64,000 nt of DNA from Acidocella sp. (GCF_027352905.1 NZ_DAIEIF010000029.1:62001-126000); one strand, 5' to 3'. Shown: positions 44,829-54,118, counted from the stretch's first letter. The notes: generated by a model not told the origin, from the letters alone. A program made the numbers and translations.

Positions 44829-45985
44829 TCGGGCAGAGCGAGATCGGTCTGCGCCGCCCGTTCAGGGAACGTTCCTTTGGCCTCGCCCGCAAGCTGGGGC
44901 GGGTGAACTGGCTGTTCGTGCTTTGCCTCTGCCTGCTGGCGGGGGTAGGTTACGCCGCGCTCTATTCCGCCGCGGGCGGTTCTTCCTCCCCTTACGCTCT
45001 CAGCCAGCTCACCCGGTTCTGCACCGGGCTGGCGCTGATGCTGTGCATCGCCATGGTGGATATCCGGATCTTGGAGAAATTTTCCTGGCCTGCCTGGGTG
45101 CTGGGCGTCGTATTATTGGTCGCGGTGCTGAAGTTTGGTCATGTCGGGCTGGGAGCGCGGCGATGGATGACCGTGGGAGGCGTTGAGATCCAGCCCTCGG
45201 AATTAATGAAGCTGTTTCTCGTCATGGCGCTGGGCAGCTATTTCAAGCGCGCGACGCCGGAACAGACGGGCAGCCTGTTGTTCGTGGCGCCCGCCATCGC
45301 CGCCACATTGCTTCCCATGGTGCTGATTCTCAAGGAGCCCAATCTCGGCACCGCGGTGATCACCGGGGCGGTGGGCGCCACGGTGATGCTGGGCGCGGGG
45401 GTGCGCTGGTGGTGGTTCGCGCTCGTGGCCGTGGTCATCGGCGTCTGCGCCCCTGTGATCTATGATCATCTCCACGCTTACCAAAAGGCGCGCATCGATA
45501 TTTTTCTCAACCCTGGCTCCGACCCGCTCGGGGCGGGATATAACATCATTCAGAGCAAGATCGCGCTCGGCTCCGGGGGGTTTTTCGGCCAGGGGTTTCT
45601 GCACGGCACGCAGAACCAGTTGAATTTCCTGCCCGAGAAGCAAACCGATTTCGTTTTCACCATCATCGCCGAGGAGTTCGGCTTCTTTGGCTCGGTCGCC
45701 GTGCTGGGGCTGTTGATGGCCATCGTCGCGCTCGCCTACTACACCGCGCTGTCTTGTGACCATGTGTACGGGCGGCTGGTGGCGCTCGGCATCGCCACCA
45801 ATTTCTTCCTGTATTGCTTCGTCAACCTTTCGATGGTGATGGGTTTGATCCCGGTCGGGGGCGTGCCCTTGCCGTTGATCTCCTATGGAGGTTCGGCCCT
45901 GACGGCGGTGATGCTGGGGTTCGGCGTGCTGATGTCCATTCATGTCCATCGCGACGTGGAATTCGCCGAGCGCGAGGATTTCTAA
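44825..45985 (+). CDS. mrdB: Peptidoglycan glycosyltransferase RodA (SEDS family)
   Basis: Polymerises lipid II with PBP2. The 386-residue protein has about ten helices. SEDS landmarks are GARRWMTVGGVEIQPSELMKLFLV, LKEPNLGTAVI, NPGSDPLGAGYNIIQSKIALGSGGFFGQGFL, FLPEKQTDFVFTIIAEEFGFFGS and VGGVPLPLISYGGSALTAVML. The catalytic Asp equivalent is in the PGSDPLGAGYN loop. It ends 5 bp ahead of murI. Confidence 0.96.
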   Translation: MIGQSEIGLRRPFRERSFGLARKLGRVNWLFVLCLCLLAGVGYAALYSAAGGSSSPYALSQLTRFCTGLALMLCIAMVDIRILEKFSWPAWVLGVVLLVAVLKFGHVGLGARRWMTVGGVEIQPSELMKLFLVMALGSYFKRATPEQTGSLLFVAPAIAATLLPMVLILKEPNLGTAVITGAVGATVMLGAGVRWWWFALVAVVIGVCAPVIYDHLHAYQKARIDIFLNPGSDPLGAGYNIIQSKIALGSGGFFGQGFLHGTQNQLNFLPEKQTDFVFTIIAEEFGFFGSVAVLGLLMAIVALAYYTALSCDHVYGRLVALGIATNFFLYCFVNLSMVMGLIPVGGVPLPLISYGGSALTAVMLGFGVLMSIHVHRDVEFAEREDF

Positions 45986-45990
45986 ATCCC

Positions 45991-46740
45991 ATGGCCATTC
46001 TCGTCTTCGATTCCGGCATTGGCGGGCTGGGCGTCGTCGCCGCGCTGAACGATCTCGCCCCCGGCCTGCCGCTTCTTTACCTGGCCGATAACGCCTTCTT
46101 TCCCTATGGCGAAAAATCCGATGAGGTGCTCCTGCCGCATCTTCTCGGCGTCATCGGCGAGGCGATCCGCCGGGACGCGCCGGAGGCGGTGGTGCTTGCC
46201 TGCAACACCGCCAGCACCATTGCCCTGCCGGCGCTGCGCGCGGCCTTTTCTTTGCCCTTCATCGGGTGCGTGCCGCCCATCAAGCCCGCCGCCGCCGCCA
46301 GCCATACCCGCACCATCGGCATATTGGCCACCGCCGCCACGGTGCGCCGGCCCTATCTGAATGGGCTGATCGAGCATTATGCGCCTGATTGCGCGGTGCT
46401 CAGTCTGGGCACGCCCAATCTCGCGGCGCTGGCGGAAGATAAATTCCGGGGCGGGGAGGTGGAGGTGGAACCGGTCATCGCCCCGCTTTTCATCCAGCCG
46501 GGCGGGGAGCGCATTGACGCCATAGCCCTGGGCTGCACGCATTATACGTTTCTTTTGCCCGAATTTCTGCGCCTGCGCCCGGATATTTCCTGGCACGACC
46601 CTGCCCCGGCCGTGGCGCGGCAAACCCTGAAAATTGCCATGCCGCTGGGGCTGGCTCCCGGGCGGCGCGCGGCGCGCTTCACGGGGGAGGCCCTCCCCCC
46701 CGCATTACTGGCGCCTTACGGGCTGACCCCTGGCGACTGA
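45991..46740 (+). CDS. murI: Glutamate racemase
   Basis: Makes D-glutamate for peptidoglycan. The 249-residue protein begins MAILVFDSGIGGLGVVAAL and has both catalytic Cys motifs: LACNTASTIALPALR and AIALGCTHYTFLLPEF. It also has YLADNAFFPYGEKS and IGCVPPIKPAAAAS. The adjacency to mrdAB gives it a clear wall role. It converges with cvpA, 17 bp apart. Confidence 0.95.
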   Translation: MAILVFDSGIGGLGVVAALNDLAPGLPLLYLADNAFFPYGEKSDEVLLPHLLGVIGEAIRRDAPEAVVLACNTASTIALPALRAAFSLPFIGCVPPIKPAAAASHTRTIGILATAATVRRPYLNGLIEHYAPDCAVLSLGTPNLAALAEDKFRGGEVEVEPVIAPLFIQPGGERIDAIALGCTHYTFLLPEFLRLRPDISWHDPAPAVARQTLKIAMPLGLAPGRRAARFTGEALPPALLAPYGLTPGD

Positions 46741-46757
46741 AAGGTTGCTGGTCAGGC

Positions 46758-47324
46758 CTACAGGGTTTTGCCATCAGGGACTGGCGCTGGGCCGCTCTCC
46801 GCCCCGGCGGGCTGGGTGCCGGGCAAGGGCTGGACCTTGGGCTGGTATGGCGGGGGCAGGAAGCTGGTGAGCCATTTCGCCCCGTCATAGGCGAGAGGCA
46901 GGAGGCGGGCCTGCGCCACCGGGGCGGGCCAGGCATTGGCGGGTTCGGCCATGCCGAGCGCGATATAGGCGAGCACGATGATCACCGCGCCGCGGGCGAG
47001 GCCAAACAGGATGCCAAGCGAGTGGTCCAGCCCCGAGAGCGGCGAGGCCCGCACCAGCCCGGCGATGAGGCTGACGATGAGACTGAGCACGATGAGCGCC
47101 ACCAGAAACACCACCCCCATAGCCCCATACACCGCGAAATGCTTGAGGCCGGCCGGCAAAAGCGAGGCGATATAGGGCTGGAGCGGCGCGTTGAATTGCA
47201 AGCAGGCGAGCAGCGCGCCGATCCAGGCGCCGAGGCCCAGCATTTCGCGCACGAAGCCGCGCACCATGGAAAACAGGGCGGATAGTGCCACCACGCCCAG
47301 AATTACGGCATCCACCCAGGTCAT
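46758..47324 (-). CDS. cvpA: CvpA family membrane protein
   Basis: A 188-residue inner-membrane protein with four helices in the first 130 residues (MTWVDAVILGVVALSALFSMVRGFVREML, then IGALLACL, VVFLVALIVLSLIVSLIAGLV, GILFGLARGAVIIVLAYIALG) and a Pro-rich C-terminal tail. CvpA proteins relate to colicin V production and envelope stress tolerance. The start overlaps the radA stop (ATGA). The purF gene often found next to cvpA is not here. Confidence 0.88.
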   Translation of the reverse strand: MTWVDAVILGVVALSALFSMVRGFVREMLGLGAWIGALLACLQFNAPLQPYIASLLPAGLKHFAVYGAMGVVFLVALIVLSLIVSLIAGLVRASPLSGLDHSLGILFGLARGAVIIVLAYIALGMAEPANAWPAPVAQARLLPLAYDGAKWLTSFLPPPYQPKVQPLPGTQPAGAESGPAPVPDGKTL

Positions 47325-48760
47325 CCGGCCTCCTTTTGTTTCGCCGTCCCGCGCGGGCGGGCGGCGATCACCCCTACAAGGTCGGTCAGGTGGCCGATTT
47401 CAATCAGCGTCAGCGATTTTGGCACGTTCATCCGCGCCGCGCCCCCCGCCACCCGTTTCGGCCCGGCGGCGCGGGTGAAGCCCAGCTTCGCCGCCTCCTT
47501 CAGCCGCAGCTCGGTCTGCGCCACTTGGCGGGCCTCGCCGGAGAGACCGATCTCGCCAAAGAACACCATCTCCGGGTCGGTCGGCACGTCCGCCGCGGCG
47601 GAGATCAGCGCCGCGGCCACCGCCAGATCCGCGGCGGGCTCGGTAACCCGCAACCCCCCCGCGACATTCAGATACACGTCGTTCATGGCGAGCTTGAGCC
47701 CGCAGCGCGTCTCTAGCACCGCCAGCAGCATGGAAAGCCGGCCGGCATCCCAGCCAATGACCGAGCGCCGGGGCGCGCCGCCAGGGTTGGGGGCGAGCAG
47801 GCATTGGATCTCGACCAGCACGGGGCGCGAGCCTTCCAGCCCCGCCAGCACCGCGCTGCCCGCGACATTGCCGCGCCGCTCCGCCAGGAACAGGGCGGAG
47901 GGGTTGGCGACCTCGGCCAGGCCCCGCCCGGTCATCTCGAACACGCCGATTTCATCCGTGGCGCCAAAGCGGTTTTTCATGCCGCGCAGAATGCGGAACT
48001 GGTGGCCGCGATCACCTTCGAAATGCAGCACCACATCCACCATGTGCTCCAGCACGCGCGGCCCGGCCAGGGCGCCCTCCTTGGTGACATGCCCCACCAG
48101 CAGCAGGGCGAAGCCCTGGGTCTTGGCGGCGCGGATCAGCTCGAAGGCGCTGGCGCGCACCTGGGTGACCGAGCCGGGGGCGGAATCGACGCTCTCCGTC
48201 CACATCGTCTGGATGGAATCGATGACGACGAGCGCCGCCTCCGGAAATTGCGGCAGGCTGGCGAGAATATCGCCGAGCTGGGTGGCCGCGGCCAGGCGCA
48301 GCGGCGCCGCGGTGAGGCCGAGCCGCGCGGCGCGCATGCGGATCTGGCCGATGGATTCCTCGCCCGAGATATAGACGACCTCCCTCCCGGCGCGGCCCAG
48401 CGCGGCGCTGGCCTGGAGCAACAGGGTGGATTTGCCGATGCCGGGATCGCCCCCCACCAGCACTACCGAGGCCGGGACCAGCCCGCCTCCCAGCACCCGG
48501 TCGAACTCGGCGATTGTGGTGGGCACGCGCGGCGGCGGCGGGGTGGTGCCCTCGAGCCCGACGAATTCAATGCGCGTTCCCGCCCGGCGGGATTCCTTGA
48601 GCCCGCCCGGCAAGGGGCGGGGCGCGGCCTGCTCCTCCAGCGTGTTCCAGGCGCCGCAGGATTCGCAGCGCCCGGACCATTTGGCGGTGACGGCGCCGCA
48701 GGCGGTGCAAGCATAGAGGGTGACGGGTTTCGCCAAGCGTTCAGCCCGGCTGCCAGCCAT
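47321..48760 (-). CDS. radA: DNA repair protein RadA (Sms)
   Basis: RecA-like branch-migration helicase that processes recombination intermediates. ATG at 48760 gives 479 residues: a C4 zinc finger (YACTACGAVTAKWSGRCESCGAW), Walker A GGDPGIGKST near residue 100, ISGEES, Walker B ALVVIDSIQT, the KNRFGATDEIGVFEM motif, and a C-terminal Lon-like domain (GLRVTEPAADLAVAAALISAA, FFGEIGLSGEARQV). The upstream 160 residues of the open frame to 49240 overlap the next gene and are not part of it. The start lies 20 bp inside the end of the Bug-like gene. Confidence 0.96.
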   Translation of the reverse strand: MAGSRAERLAKPVTLYACTACGAVTAKWSGRCESCGAWNTLEEQAAPRPLPGGLKESRRAGTRIEFVGLEGTTPPPPRVPTTIAEFDRVLGGGLVPASVVLVGGDPGIGKSTLLLQASAALGRAGREVVYISGEESIGQIRMRAARLGLTAAPLRLAAATQLGDILASLPQFPEAALVVIDSIQTMWTESVDSAPGSVTQVRASAFELIRAAKTQGFALLLVGHVTKEGALAGPRVLEHMVDVVLHFEGDRGHQFRILRGMKNRFGATDEIGVFEMTGRGLAEVANPSALFLAERRGNVAGSAVLAGLEGSRPVLVEIQCLLAPNPGGAPRRSVIGWDAGRLSMLLAVLETRCGLKLAMNDVYLNVAGGLRVTEPAADLAVAAALISAAADVPTDPEMVFFGEIGLSGEARQVAQTELRLKEAAKLGFTRAAGPKRVAGGAARMNVPKSLTLIEIGHLTDLVGVIAARPRGTAKQKEAG

Positions 48761-49784
48761 AGGCCTTCGCCAGGAAGGCCATGAGCTGGCTCTGCTCGGC
48801 GGGGATGATGGAGAGGGTGGTGAGCGAATTGGCCAGCACCGTGGCCGGCTGCAGGGAGACGGAGCTGGCCTCGGCCGCCGCTTGCACCGCCGGGCTGGCG
48901 GCGGCCGCCTGGGCGGCAACGCGCCAGCGCGCCACGGCGGCGGGGTCGGTGAGACGCGGCAGCACAAGCAAAAAATCCAGCCGCGCGGCGGCGGCCGCCG
49001 CCTCGTAGGCGGAATCCAGGAGCGGACTGACGGCGGGGCCGAGTGCCGGGACCAGAGGCAGGCCGGGAAATTGCGGGTCGGGCAGGGCGGCGCCATCCGG
49101 GCCGGGCGCGCCGATGCAGAAAACCGGCCTTGCCCCGGAGGCCTGGAGAGGGGTGAGATCCTCGGGCGTGCCCTCATCGCAGATGAACACCGCATCCACC
49201 GCCCCGGCGATGAAAGCCTGGGTTTTCTCGGCGCTGCCATGCAGGCCGAAAACCGGCTCTGTGCGCACGCCGAGCCGGGCCAGCCCCAGCAGTGCCGCGA
49301 GATCCGTGCTTTGCGGCTGCGCCGCGCCGAGACGCAGCGGCGCCATGGCTTGCAGCGTGGCGAGGCTAGGGGGGCTACCGCTGGGCGCGCGTAGCATCAG
49401 CACACCGGAATTGCACCCCGCCAGCAGAGAGGTCCAGCGCGTCGGGTCGAAATGAACGCGCGAATCGCCGGTGAGATAGGCGATGAGGGCGGCGCCGGGC
49501 AGCAGGGCGGCGGTGCGCCCGTCCGGCATCACCTGGGTGTCGAGCCGGTTGGCGCAGGAGACGCCGTCCAGCCCGCCCACCGGCTCGGCCACGATGTTGG
49601 GGGAACCGGGATAGGCATTGGCCATGGCGAGGGCGAAGGCATTGCCCCAGCGGCTGGCCTGGCCGGCCTCCGGCCCGCCGACCAGCAGGTTGAGCGGCCC
49701 CGACGCGGCCAGTGCCTGGGCACGAGCCCAACGCGGCAGCATCGCCGCTCCGGCCAAAGCGCTGAGAAAATAGCGGCGGTCCAT
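48741..49784 (-). CDS. Bug/TctC-like periplasmic solute-binding protein
   Basis: A 347-residue predicted periplasmic binding protein. MDRRYFLSALAGAAMLPRWARAQ is a signal peptide with an RR-x-F-L motif resembling a Tat signal. The mature part has LNLLVGGPEAGQASRWGNAFALAM and the downstream Asp/Gly pattern of the tripartite tricarboxylate receptor family, with two lobes. I took the ATG at 49784; in-frame alternatives exist at 49829 and 49838. No TctA or TctB membrane gene is near. It sits between radA and apt, so its partner transporter or a non-transport role is unknown. Confidence 0.7.
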   Translation of the reverse strand: MDRRYFLSALAGAAMLPRWARAQALAASGPLNLLVGGPEAGQASRWGNAFALAMANAYPGSPNIVAEPVGGLDGVSCANRLDTQVMPDGRTAALLPGAALIAYLTGDSRVHFDPTRWTSLLAGCNSGVLMLRAPSGSPPSLATLQAMAPLRLGAAQPQSTDLAALLGLARLGVRTEPVFGLHGSAEKTQAFIAGAVDAVFICDEGTPEDLTPLQASGARPVFCIGAPGPDGAALPDPQFPGLPLVPALGPAVSPLLDSAYEAAAAAARLDFLLVLPRLTDPAAVARWRVAAQAAAASPAVQAAAEASSVSLQPATVLANSLTTLSIIPAEQSQLMAFLAKAYGWQPG

Positions 49785-49842
49785 TCTGCGCGGTTTCCGC
49801 GTCTCCTCAAAGACCCGGAGATGACGCATGTTGCTCACCGCG

Positions 49843-50358
49843 TCAATCTTCGTATTGCATCAGCGCTTCCACAGGCACGTCCAGCCGCTCCCGCCCGCGC
49901 AGGGCGGTGAGTTCTATCATCACCGCGGCAGCCACCACCTCCGCCCCCACATTGCGCAACAACTTGATCCCGGCCGCCATGGTGCCGCCGGTGGCGAGCA
50001 GGTCGTCCACCACCACCACGCGGTCACCGGGCGAGACCGCGTCCGCCTGGATCTCGATCCGGTCCGTGCCATATTCCAGCGCGTAATCCAGCCCCACCGT
50101 GCGGCCAGGCAGCTTGCCGGGCTTGCGCAGCATGACGAACCCGCAGCCGAGCTTGAGCGCCAGCGGCGCGGCCAGCAGAAAGCCCCGGCTCTCCACCCCG
50201 GCCAGGATGGCGGGGTTATAAACCCGCACCCGGTTGGCGAGGCGCCCCATGGCCACCTGCCAGGCATCCGCGTCCCGCAGCAGGGTCGAGATGTCGTAGA
50301 ACAGGATGCCCGGCTTGGGAAAATCGGGGATGCCGCGAATATGATCTTTGAGGTTCAT
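49843..50358 (-). CDS. apt: Adenine phosphoribosyltransferase
   Basis: Salvages adenine with PRPP to AMP. The 171-residue protein shows [56 protein letters not shown] and the PRPP loop [17 protein letters not shown]. It ends ALMQYED as in the family. ATAGGAGCGCCACC gives a strong ribosome site. Confidence 0.97.
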   Translation of the reverse strand: MNLKDHIRGIPDFPKPGILFYDISTLLRDADAWQVAMGRLANRVRVYNPAILAGVESRGFLLAAPLALKLGCGFVMLRKPGKLPGRTVGLDYALEYGTDRIEIQADAVSPGDRVVVVDDLLATGGTMAAGIKLLRNVGAEVVAAAVMIELTALRGRERLDVPVEALMQYED

Positions 50359-50380
50359 GGTGGCGCTCCTATAACCGAGC

Positions 50381-50851
50381 TTAGCCGGGTGGCAAATTCA
50401 CCGTCTCGCCCCAGGCGGCGGCGGCGGCCTCATCCGCGGCGCGGGCTTCCACCCAGCGCAGCGTGCCATTCCTGTATTCCTCTGCTTTCCAGAACGGCGC
50501 GCGGGTCTTCAACTGGTCGATGAGATAGGCGGTGGCGGTGAGGGCCTCCGCGCGATGGGCGCTGGCAGTGCCTGCAAAAACAATTTTTTCCCCGGGCAGG
50601 AGCCGCCCGGTGCGGTGGATGATCACCACGCCCCGCAAGCGCCAGCGCGATTGCGCCTCCGTGGCGAGGCGCGCCAGGGCCGGCCCGGCCAGGCGGGGGT
50701 GATGTTCCAGCCGCAGCGCGGCGAGGGCGTCATCGTCAGCGGGGCGGACGATGCCGATGAAGCTGGCGATGCCGCCCACCCCTATGCTGCTCAGCTGAGC
50801 GAGCAGCGCCGCCGTGTCGAAATCCTCCGCCTGAACCGCTGTCAGCCGCAT
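50381..50851 (-). CDS. moaE: Molybdopterin synthase catalytic subunit
   Basis: Large subunit of molybdopterin synthase, converting precursor Z to molybdopterin with sulfur from MoaD. The 156-residue protein has [81 protein letters not shown] (Lys positions of the active site). It starts 2 bp after moaD. Confidence 0.95.
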   Translation of the reverse strand: MRLTAVQAEDFDTAALLAQLSSIGVGGIASFIGIVRPADDDALAALRLEHHPRLAGPALARLATEAQSRWRLRGVVIIHRTGRLLPGEKIVFAGTASAHRAEALTATAYLIDQLKTRAPFWKAEEYRNGTLRWVEARAADEAAAAAWGETVNLPPG

Positions 50852-50853
50852 GG

Positions 50854-51105
50854 TCAGCCACCGGTGAAGGGGGGGAGAAACGTGAGGTCCCTGGCGGCGC
50901 CGAAGGGGGTGTCGAGGTCGTGGAAATCGTCGCCGATGACGCAGCGGATCAACGTTTCGTCGGCGAAGGCGTCGGCATGGGCTGCGCTCTGCCCGCGCAG
51001 CCAGGCGATGAGCTGGCGCGGCGTTGCCACCCCGGCGGGCGGTTCCACCTCCTCCGCGTTCAGCCCCACGCGCTCGCGCAGCCAGGCGAAGTAGCGCACG
51101 CGCAT
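50854..51105 (-). CDS. moaD: Molybdopterin synthase sulfur carrier subunit
   Basis: Small ubiquitin-like carrier whose C-terminal glycine is thiocarboxylated. The 83-residue product starts MRVRYFAWLRERVGLNAEEV and ends LTFLPPFTGG, with the required Gly-Gly. Next to moaE, as usual. Confidence 0.95.
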   Translation of the reverse strand: MRVRYFAWLRERVGLNAEEVEPPAGVATPRQLIAWLRGQSAAHADAFADETLIRCVIGDDFHDLDTPFGAARDLTFLPPFTGG

Positions 51106-51108
51106 CGG

Positions 51109-51519
51109 CTAGCGGGCGTCGCCCGGCACGGCGAGCACGGGCTGGGGCGCGCCGTTCACGCTGGGGTAGAGATCCCCGCCCGCCGTAATGCCCTCCGCGC
51201 CATTAACCTGCGGCCCCTGGCCCGGCGGGTAGGGCGAGGGCAGGGAGGGGGTGTAGCCCTGGCCCAGCGGCAGGTCAGAATTCTTCTCCACCTCGCTCAG
51301 CGTCGGCATGGGCTGCACCGGCCCGGGCCAGACATTGCCGGGCTGCGGCTCCAATGGCGGTACTTGCGGATTCTTGCCCAAAGCGCGCTGCGCCGTCTCG
51401 CTGGTTCCTTGCGGCGTGTTGGGATTGCCGAAAGGCCACAGCGCATGATCGGCGAACTGGCCGCCTCCCGCGCAGCCGGTCAGGCAGAATGCCGTCATCA
51501 CGGCCAGGGGGATGCGCAA
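51109..51519 (-). CDS. Proline-rich lipoprotein of unknown function
   Basis: A 136-residue predicted lipoprotein. AAGGAG lies 7 bases ahead of a TTG at 51519, which gives LRIPLAVMTAFCLTGC, a proper signal with lipobox LTGC. A GTG at 51552 is in frame but would lengthen the polar N-terminus. The mature part is low in secondary structure, Pro/Gly-rich, with a PPLEPQPGNVWPGPVQPMPTL segment. Such short lipoproteins occur between pgsA and moaD in relatives; the role is unknown. 3 bp from moaD. Confidence 0.75.
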   Translation of the reverse strand: MRIPLAVMTAFCLTGCAGGGQFADHALWPFGNPNTPQGTSETAQRALGKNPQVPPLEPQPGNVWPGPVQPMPTLSEVEKNSDLPLGQGYTPSLPSPYPPGQGPQVNGAEGITAGGDLYPSVNGAPQPVLAVPGDAR

Positions 51520-51597
51520 GCTGTGGCTCCTTGATACGATAACCCGCCCCACGTTAGCGCAAGCGCCGCGTCCGGGAAACTGATTCGCTGCGGCGGG

Positions 51598-52173
51598 TCA
51601 CTGGCCGGACCCGGCATGGCGCAGCCCGGCGGTGAGATAATCCCAGCCGGTGATCAAGGTGAGTCCGGCCGCCAGCCAGAGCAGGACGAAGCCGGCGCCG
51701 CTCGCGGGCACAAAGCCGAGGCCCAGCCAGCGCGCGCCGGAATTGCCCAGCAGCAGCAAAATGAGCGACACCATCTGCACGCCGGTCTTCCATTTCGCGA
51801 GCCGGGTCACCGGCAGGCCGACACGGATGCCGGCCAGATATTCCCGCAGGCCGGAGACCAGAATCTCCCGCAGCATGATGACGATGGCGGGGTAGATGCC
51901 ATAGGCCGGCATATGGCCGAAGCCGACCAGGCACATCAGCGTGGCGCCGATCAGCAGCTTGTCGGCGATGGGGTCGAGCATGCGGCCGAAATCGGAAAGC
52001 TGGGACCATTCCCGCGCCAGCTTGCCGTCGAGATAATCGGTGATCGCCGCGAGGGTGAAGAGCAGCGCCGCGCCGAAACCCGCCCCTGGCGTGCCCACCG
52101 CCTCCAGCACCACCAGCAGCGGAATGGCGGCGATGCGCGAAAGCGTGAGGAGGTTGGGCAGGTCGGTGAGCAT
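51598..52173 (-). CDS. pgsA: CDP-diacylglycerol-glycerol-3-phosphate 3-phosphatidyltransferase
   Basis: Makes phosphatidylglycerophosphate, the first step to phosphatidylglycerol. The 191-residue membrane protein has the CDP-alcohol phosphotransferase motif TDYLDGKLAREWSQLSDFGRMLDPIADK (near residue 45) and LTLSRIAAIP before it. Four further helices follow. Complete. Confidence 0.95.
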   Translation of the reverse strand: MLTDLPNLLTLSRIAAIPLLVVLEAVGTPGAGFGAALLFTLAAITDYLDGKLAREWSQLSDFGRMLDPIADKLLIGATLMCLVGFGHMPAYGIYPAIVIMLREILVSGLREYLAGIRVGLPVTRLAKWKTGVQMVSLILLLLGNSGARWLGLGFVPASGAGFVLLWLAAGLTLITGWDYLTAGLRHAGSGQ

Positions 52174-52212
52174 CGCGCCGGTTCTAGCCGGAATCGGGGC
52201 CGGGCGGAACCT

Positions 52213-52848
52213 TCAGGCGGCGCGGGTGAGGCGTTTGACCCAGGCGGAGAGATGGTGGCGGCGCAGCTCGGCCCGGGCCTTGGCGCTGGTGGTCATGTAG
52301 TTCATCTGCACCACATAGCGCTGGCCGATGAAGCGTTTATGGCCGTGCCAGCTGGTCGGGCCGTTGGGGAAGACCAGCAGCGTGCCCTCCACCGGCGGCA
52401 CCTCCACCGCGTAGTTCTCAAGGTCATGGCCATCCCGCAGCAAACGCAGGCAGCCCTCCTGCCGGGCCCAGGCGGCGCCCTCCGCGGGGTTGAGATAAAG
52501 CAGGATGGTGACGCGCTTGGCGCTGCTATCGGTATGGATCTGCCCGTCCTGCGCGCCGGAATTGCCGCGCAGCGTCGTCATCAGTGGCGCGTCTTGAAGG
52601 TCGAGCCCGAGTTTTTCGGCGATGATGGCGCGGAATCGCGGACTTTCCAGCGCGGCGATCGCCTCCTTGGCCGCCGGGCCGAGCCGCAGCGCCCCGATGG
52701 GAAAGCTGCCCCGTCCCTTCATCGGGGGTAGATCAGCCACCACGCGGGGCAGGCTCTCAGGTTTGATGAAGCGTTCCAGCAGGAGATGGGGAAACGGCTC
52801 GGAGGAGACCGGGGCCGCCCCCAGCGCGGCGAAATCCGCGAGATCCAT
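52213..52848 (-). CDS. 2-oxoglutarate-Fe(II) oxygenase
   Basis: A 211-residue cytosolic protein of the 2OG-Fe(II) oxygenase superfamily. It has the iron facial triad HTD in DGQIHTDSSAKRVTILLYLNP and the distal His in SWHGHKRFIGQRYVVQMNY, with Arg or Lys nearby to bind 2-oxoglutarate. The ATG at 52848 (MDLADFAALG) was chosen over an in-frame ATG at 52920 because conserved sequence begins there. Substrate unknown. It lies 39 bp upstream of pgsA, possibly in the same operon. Confidence 0.8.
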   Translation of the reverse strand: MDLADFAALGAAPVSSEPFPHLLLERFIKPESLPRVVADLPPMKGRGSFPIGALRLGPAAKEAIAALESPRFRAIIAEKLGLDLQDAPLMTTLRGNSGAQDGQIHTDSSAKRVTILLYLNPAEGAAWARQEGCLRLLRDGHDLENYAVEVPPVEGTLLVFPNGPTSWHGHKRFIGQRYVVQMNYMTTSAKARAELRRHHLSAWVKRLTRAA

Positions 52849-52969
52849 GACAAACCATTCCGCGTTGGGTTGAATATGGCGGCTAGGTAGGCGCTCCGCG
52901 TGGGCCATGCAAGCCGTCATGCGGGGCGGGCTTGTTGCGCCGCTCCGGCGCGGGGGCTATCCGCGCCGC

Positions 52970-54112
52970 ATGGCAAGTCCTCAGGAACCGGGCGTGATGC
53001 CCGCCTATCGCGCCCGCCTCGCCTCGGGCCAGTTGAGATACGACGCCGCCCAGGCGGCGGCGGTGGAGCATCTGCAGGACCTTTGGGCCAAGCTGCGCGG
53101 GTATGACCCCAACCCCCAGCAGCCCCCCAATGGCTGGTTCGGCCGGCTGCTGCGGCGCAAGCCGGTGGATGAGGTCCAGGACCACCCCAGCGGGCTTTAT
53201 ATCGTCGGCGAGGTCGGGCGGGGCAAATCCATGCTGATGGATCTGTTCTTCGCCGCGGCCGAGGTGCCGCGCAAGAAGCGCATCCATTTCCACGATTTCA
53301 TGCAGCAGGCCCACCGGCGCTTCCACCAGATCAAGCGCGAGCATCCGGAGGTGGACGACCCGATCCCGCCGCTCGCGGATATGATCGCCGGCGAGGCGGC
53401 GCTGCTCTGCTTCGATGAATTCCAGGTTCATGACATCGTCGACGCTATGATCCTGGGCCGGCTGTTCGAGGCGCTGTTCGCCCGCCAGGTCGTGGTCGTC
53501 GCCACCTCCAACACGCTGCCGGACGATCTTTATAAAGGCAAGCCGGGGCGGGACGCCTTTCTGCCCTTCATCGAGCTGCTCAAAAAAAATCTGGACGTGC
53601 TGGTGCTGGACGCCGAGCGGGATTACCGGCGCGGGCGCGAGCATGGGCTGAAAGCCTGGGTCGTGCCCGCCGATGGCCGGGCCGACGCCGCGCTCGACCG
53701 GGTGTTCGCCCATCTGACCCAAGGCCAGGCCGCGCGACCCGAAACGCTGCTGATCCAGGGGCGCAAGCTGACCGTGCCGTTGGCGGCGAACGGGGTGGCG
53801 CGGTTCGATTTCCATGCTCTGTGCGGGGTGCCGCTGGGGCCGGGCGATTATCTCGCCATCGCCACCCATTACCATACCCTGCTGATCGACGGGATTCCCC
53901 GCCTCTCGCCGGAGAATTTCGACGAGGCGCGCCGCTTCGTCACCCTCATCGACGCGCTGTACGAGCATCGCTGCAAGCTCTACGCCTCCGCCGCCGCCTA
54001 TCCCGATGATCTCTACCGCTCCGGCGAGGGCTCGCGGATATTCGAGCGCACCGCCTCGCGGCTGGAGGAAATGCAGAGCGAGACCTATCTCGCCCTGCCG
54101 CATCTCACCTGA
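52970..54112 (+). CDS. zapE: Cell division protein ZapE (AFG1-like ATPase)
   Basis: P-loop ATPase that binds FtsZ and helps the divisome under stress; homologue of mitochondrial AFG1. The 380-residue protein has GLYIVGEVGRGKSMLMDLFF (Walker A), HFHDFMQQAHRRFHQI, LLCFDEFQVHDIVDAMILGRLF (Walker B) and VVVATSNTLPDDLY. The N-terminal QLRYDAAQAAAVEHLQDL and the C-terminal arginine-finger region match. Start 52970 is preferred; ATG 52907 and ATG 52997 are alternatives. Confidence 0.93.
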   Translation: MASPQEPGVMPAYRARLASGQLRYDAAQAAAVEHLQDLWAKLRGYDPNPQQPPNGWFGRLLRRKPVDEVQDHPSGLYIVGEVGRGKSMLMDLFFAAAEVPRKKRIHFHDFMQQAHRRFHQIKREHPEVDDPIPPLADMIAGEAALLCFDEFQVHDIVDAMILGRLFEALFARQVVVVATSNTLPDDLYKGKPGRDAFLPFIELLKKNLDVLVLDAERDYRRGREHGLKAWVVPADGRADAALDRVFAHLTQGQAARPETLLIQGRKLTVPLAANGVARFDFHALCGVPLGPGDYLAIATHYHTLLIDGIPRLSPENFDEARRFVTLIDALYEHRCKLYASAAAYPDDLYRSGEGSRIFERTASRLEEMQSETYLALPHLT

Positions 54113-54118
54113 GGGGTG

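Noticed and set aside
48761-49240. N-terminal extension of radA
   Set aside because: RadA starts with the zinc finger soon after ATG 48760; the upstream stretch overlaps the Bug-like gene and is low-complexity.
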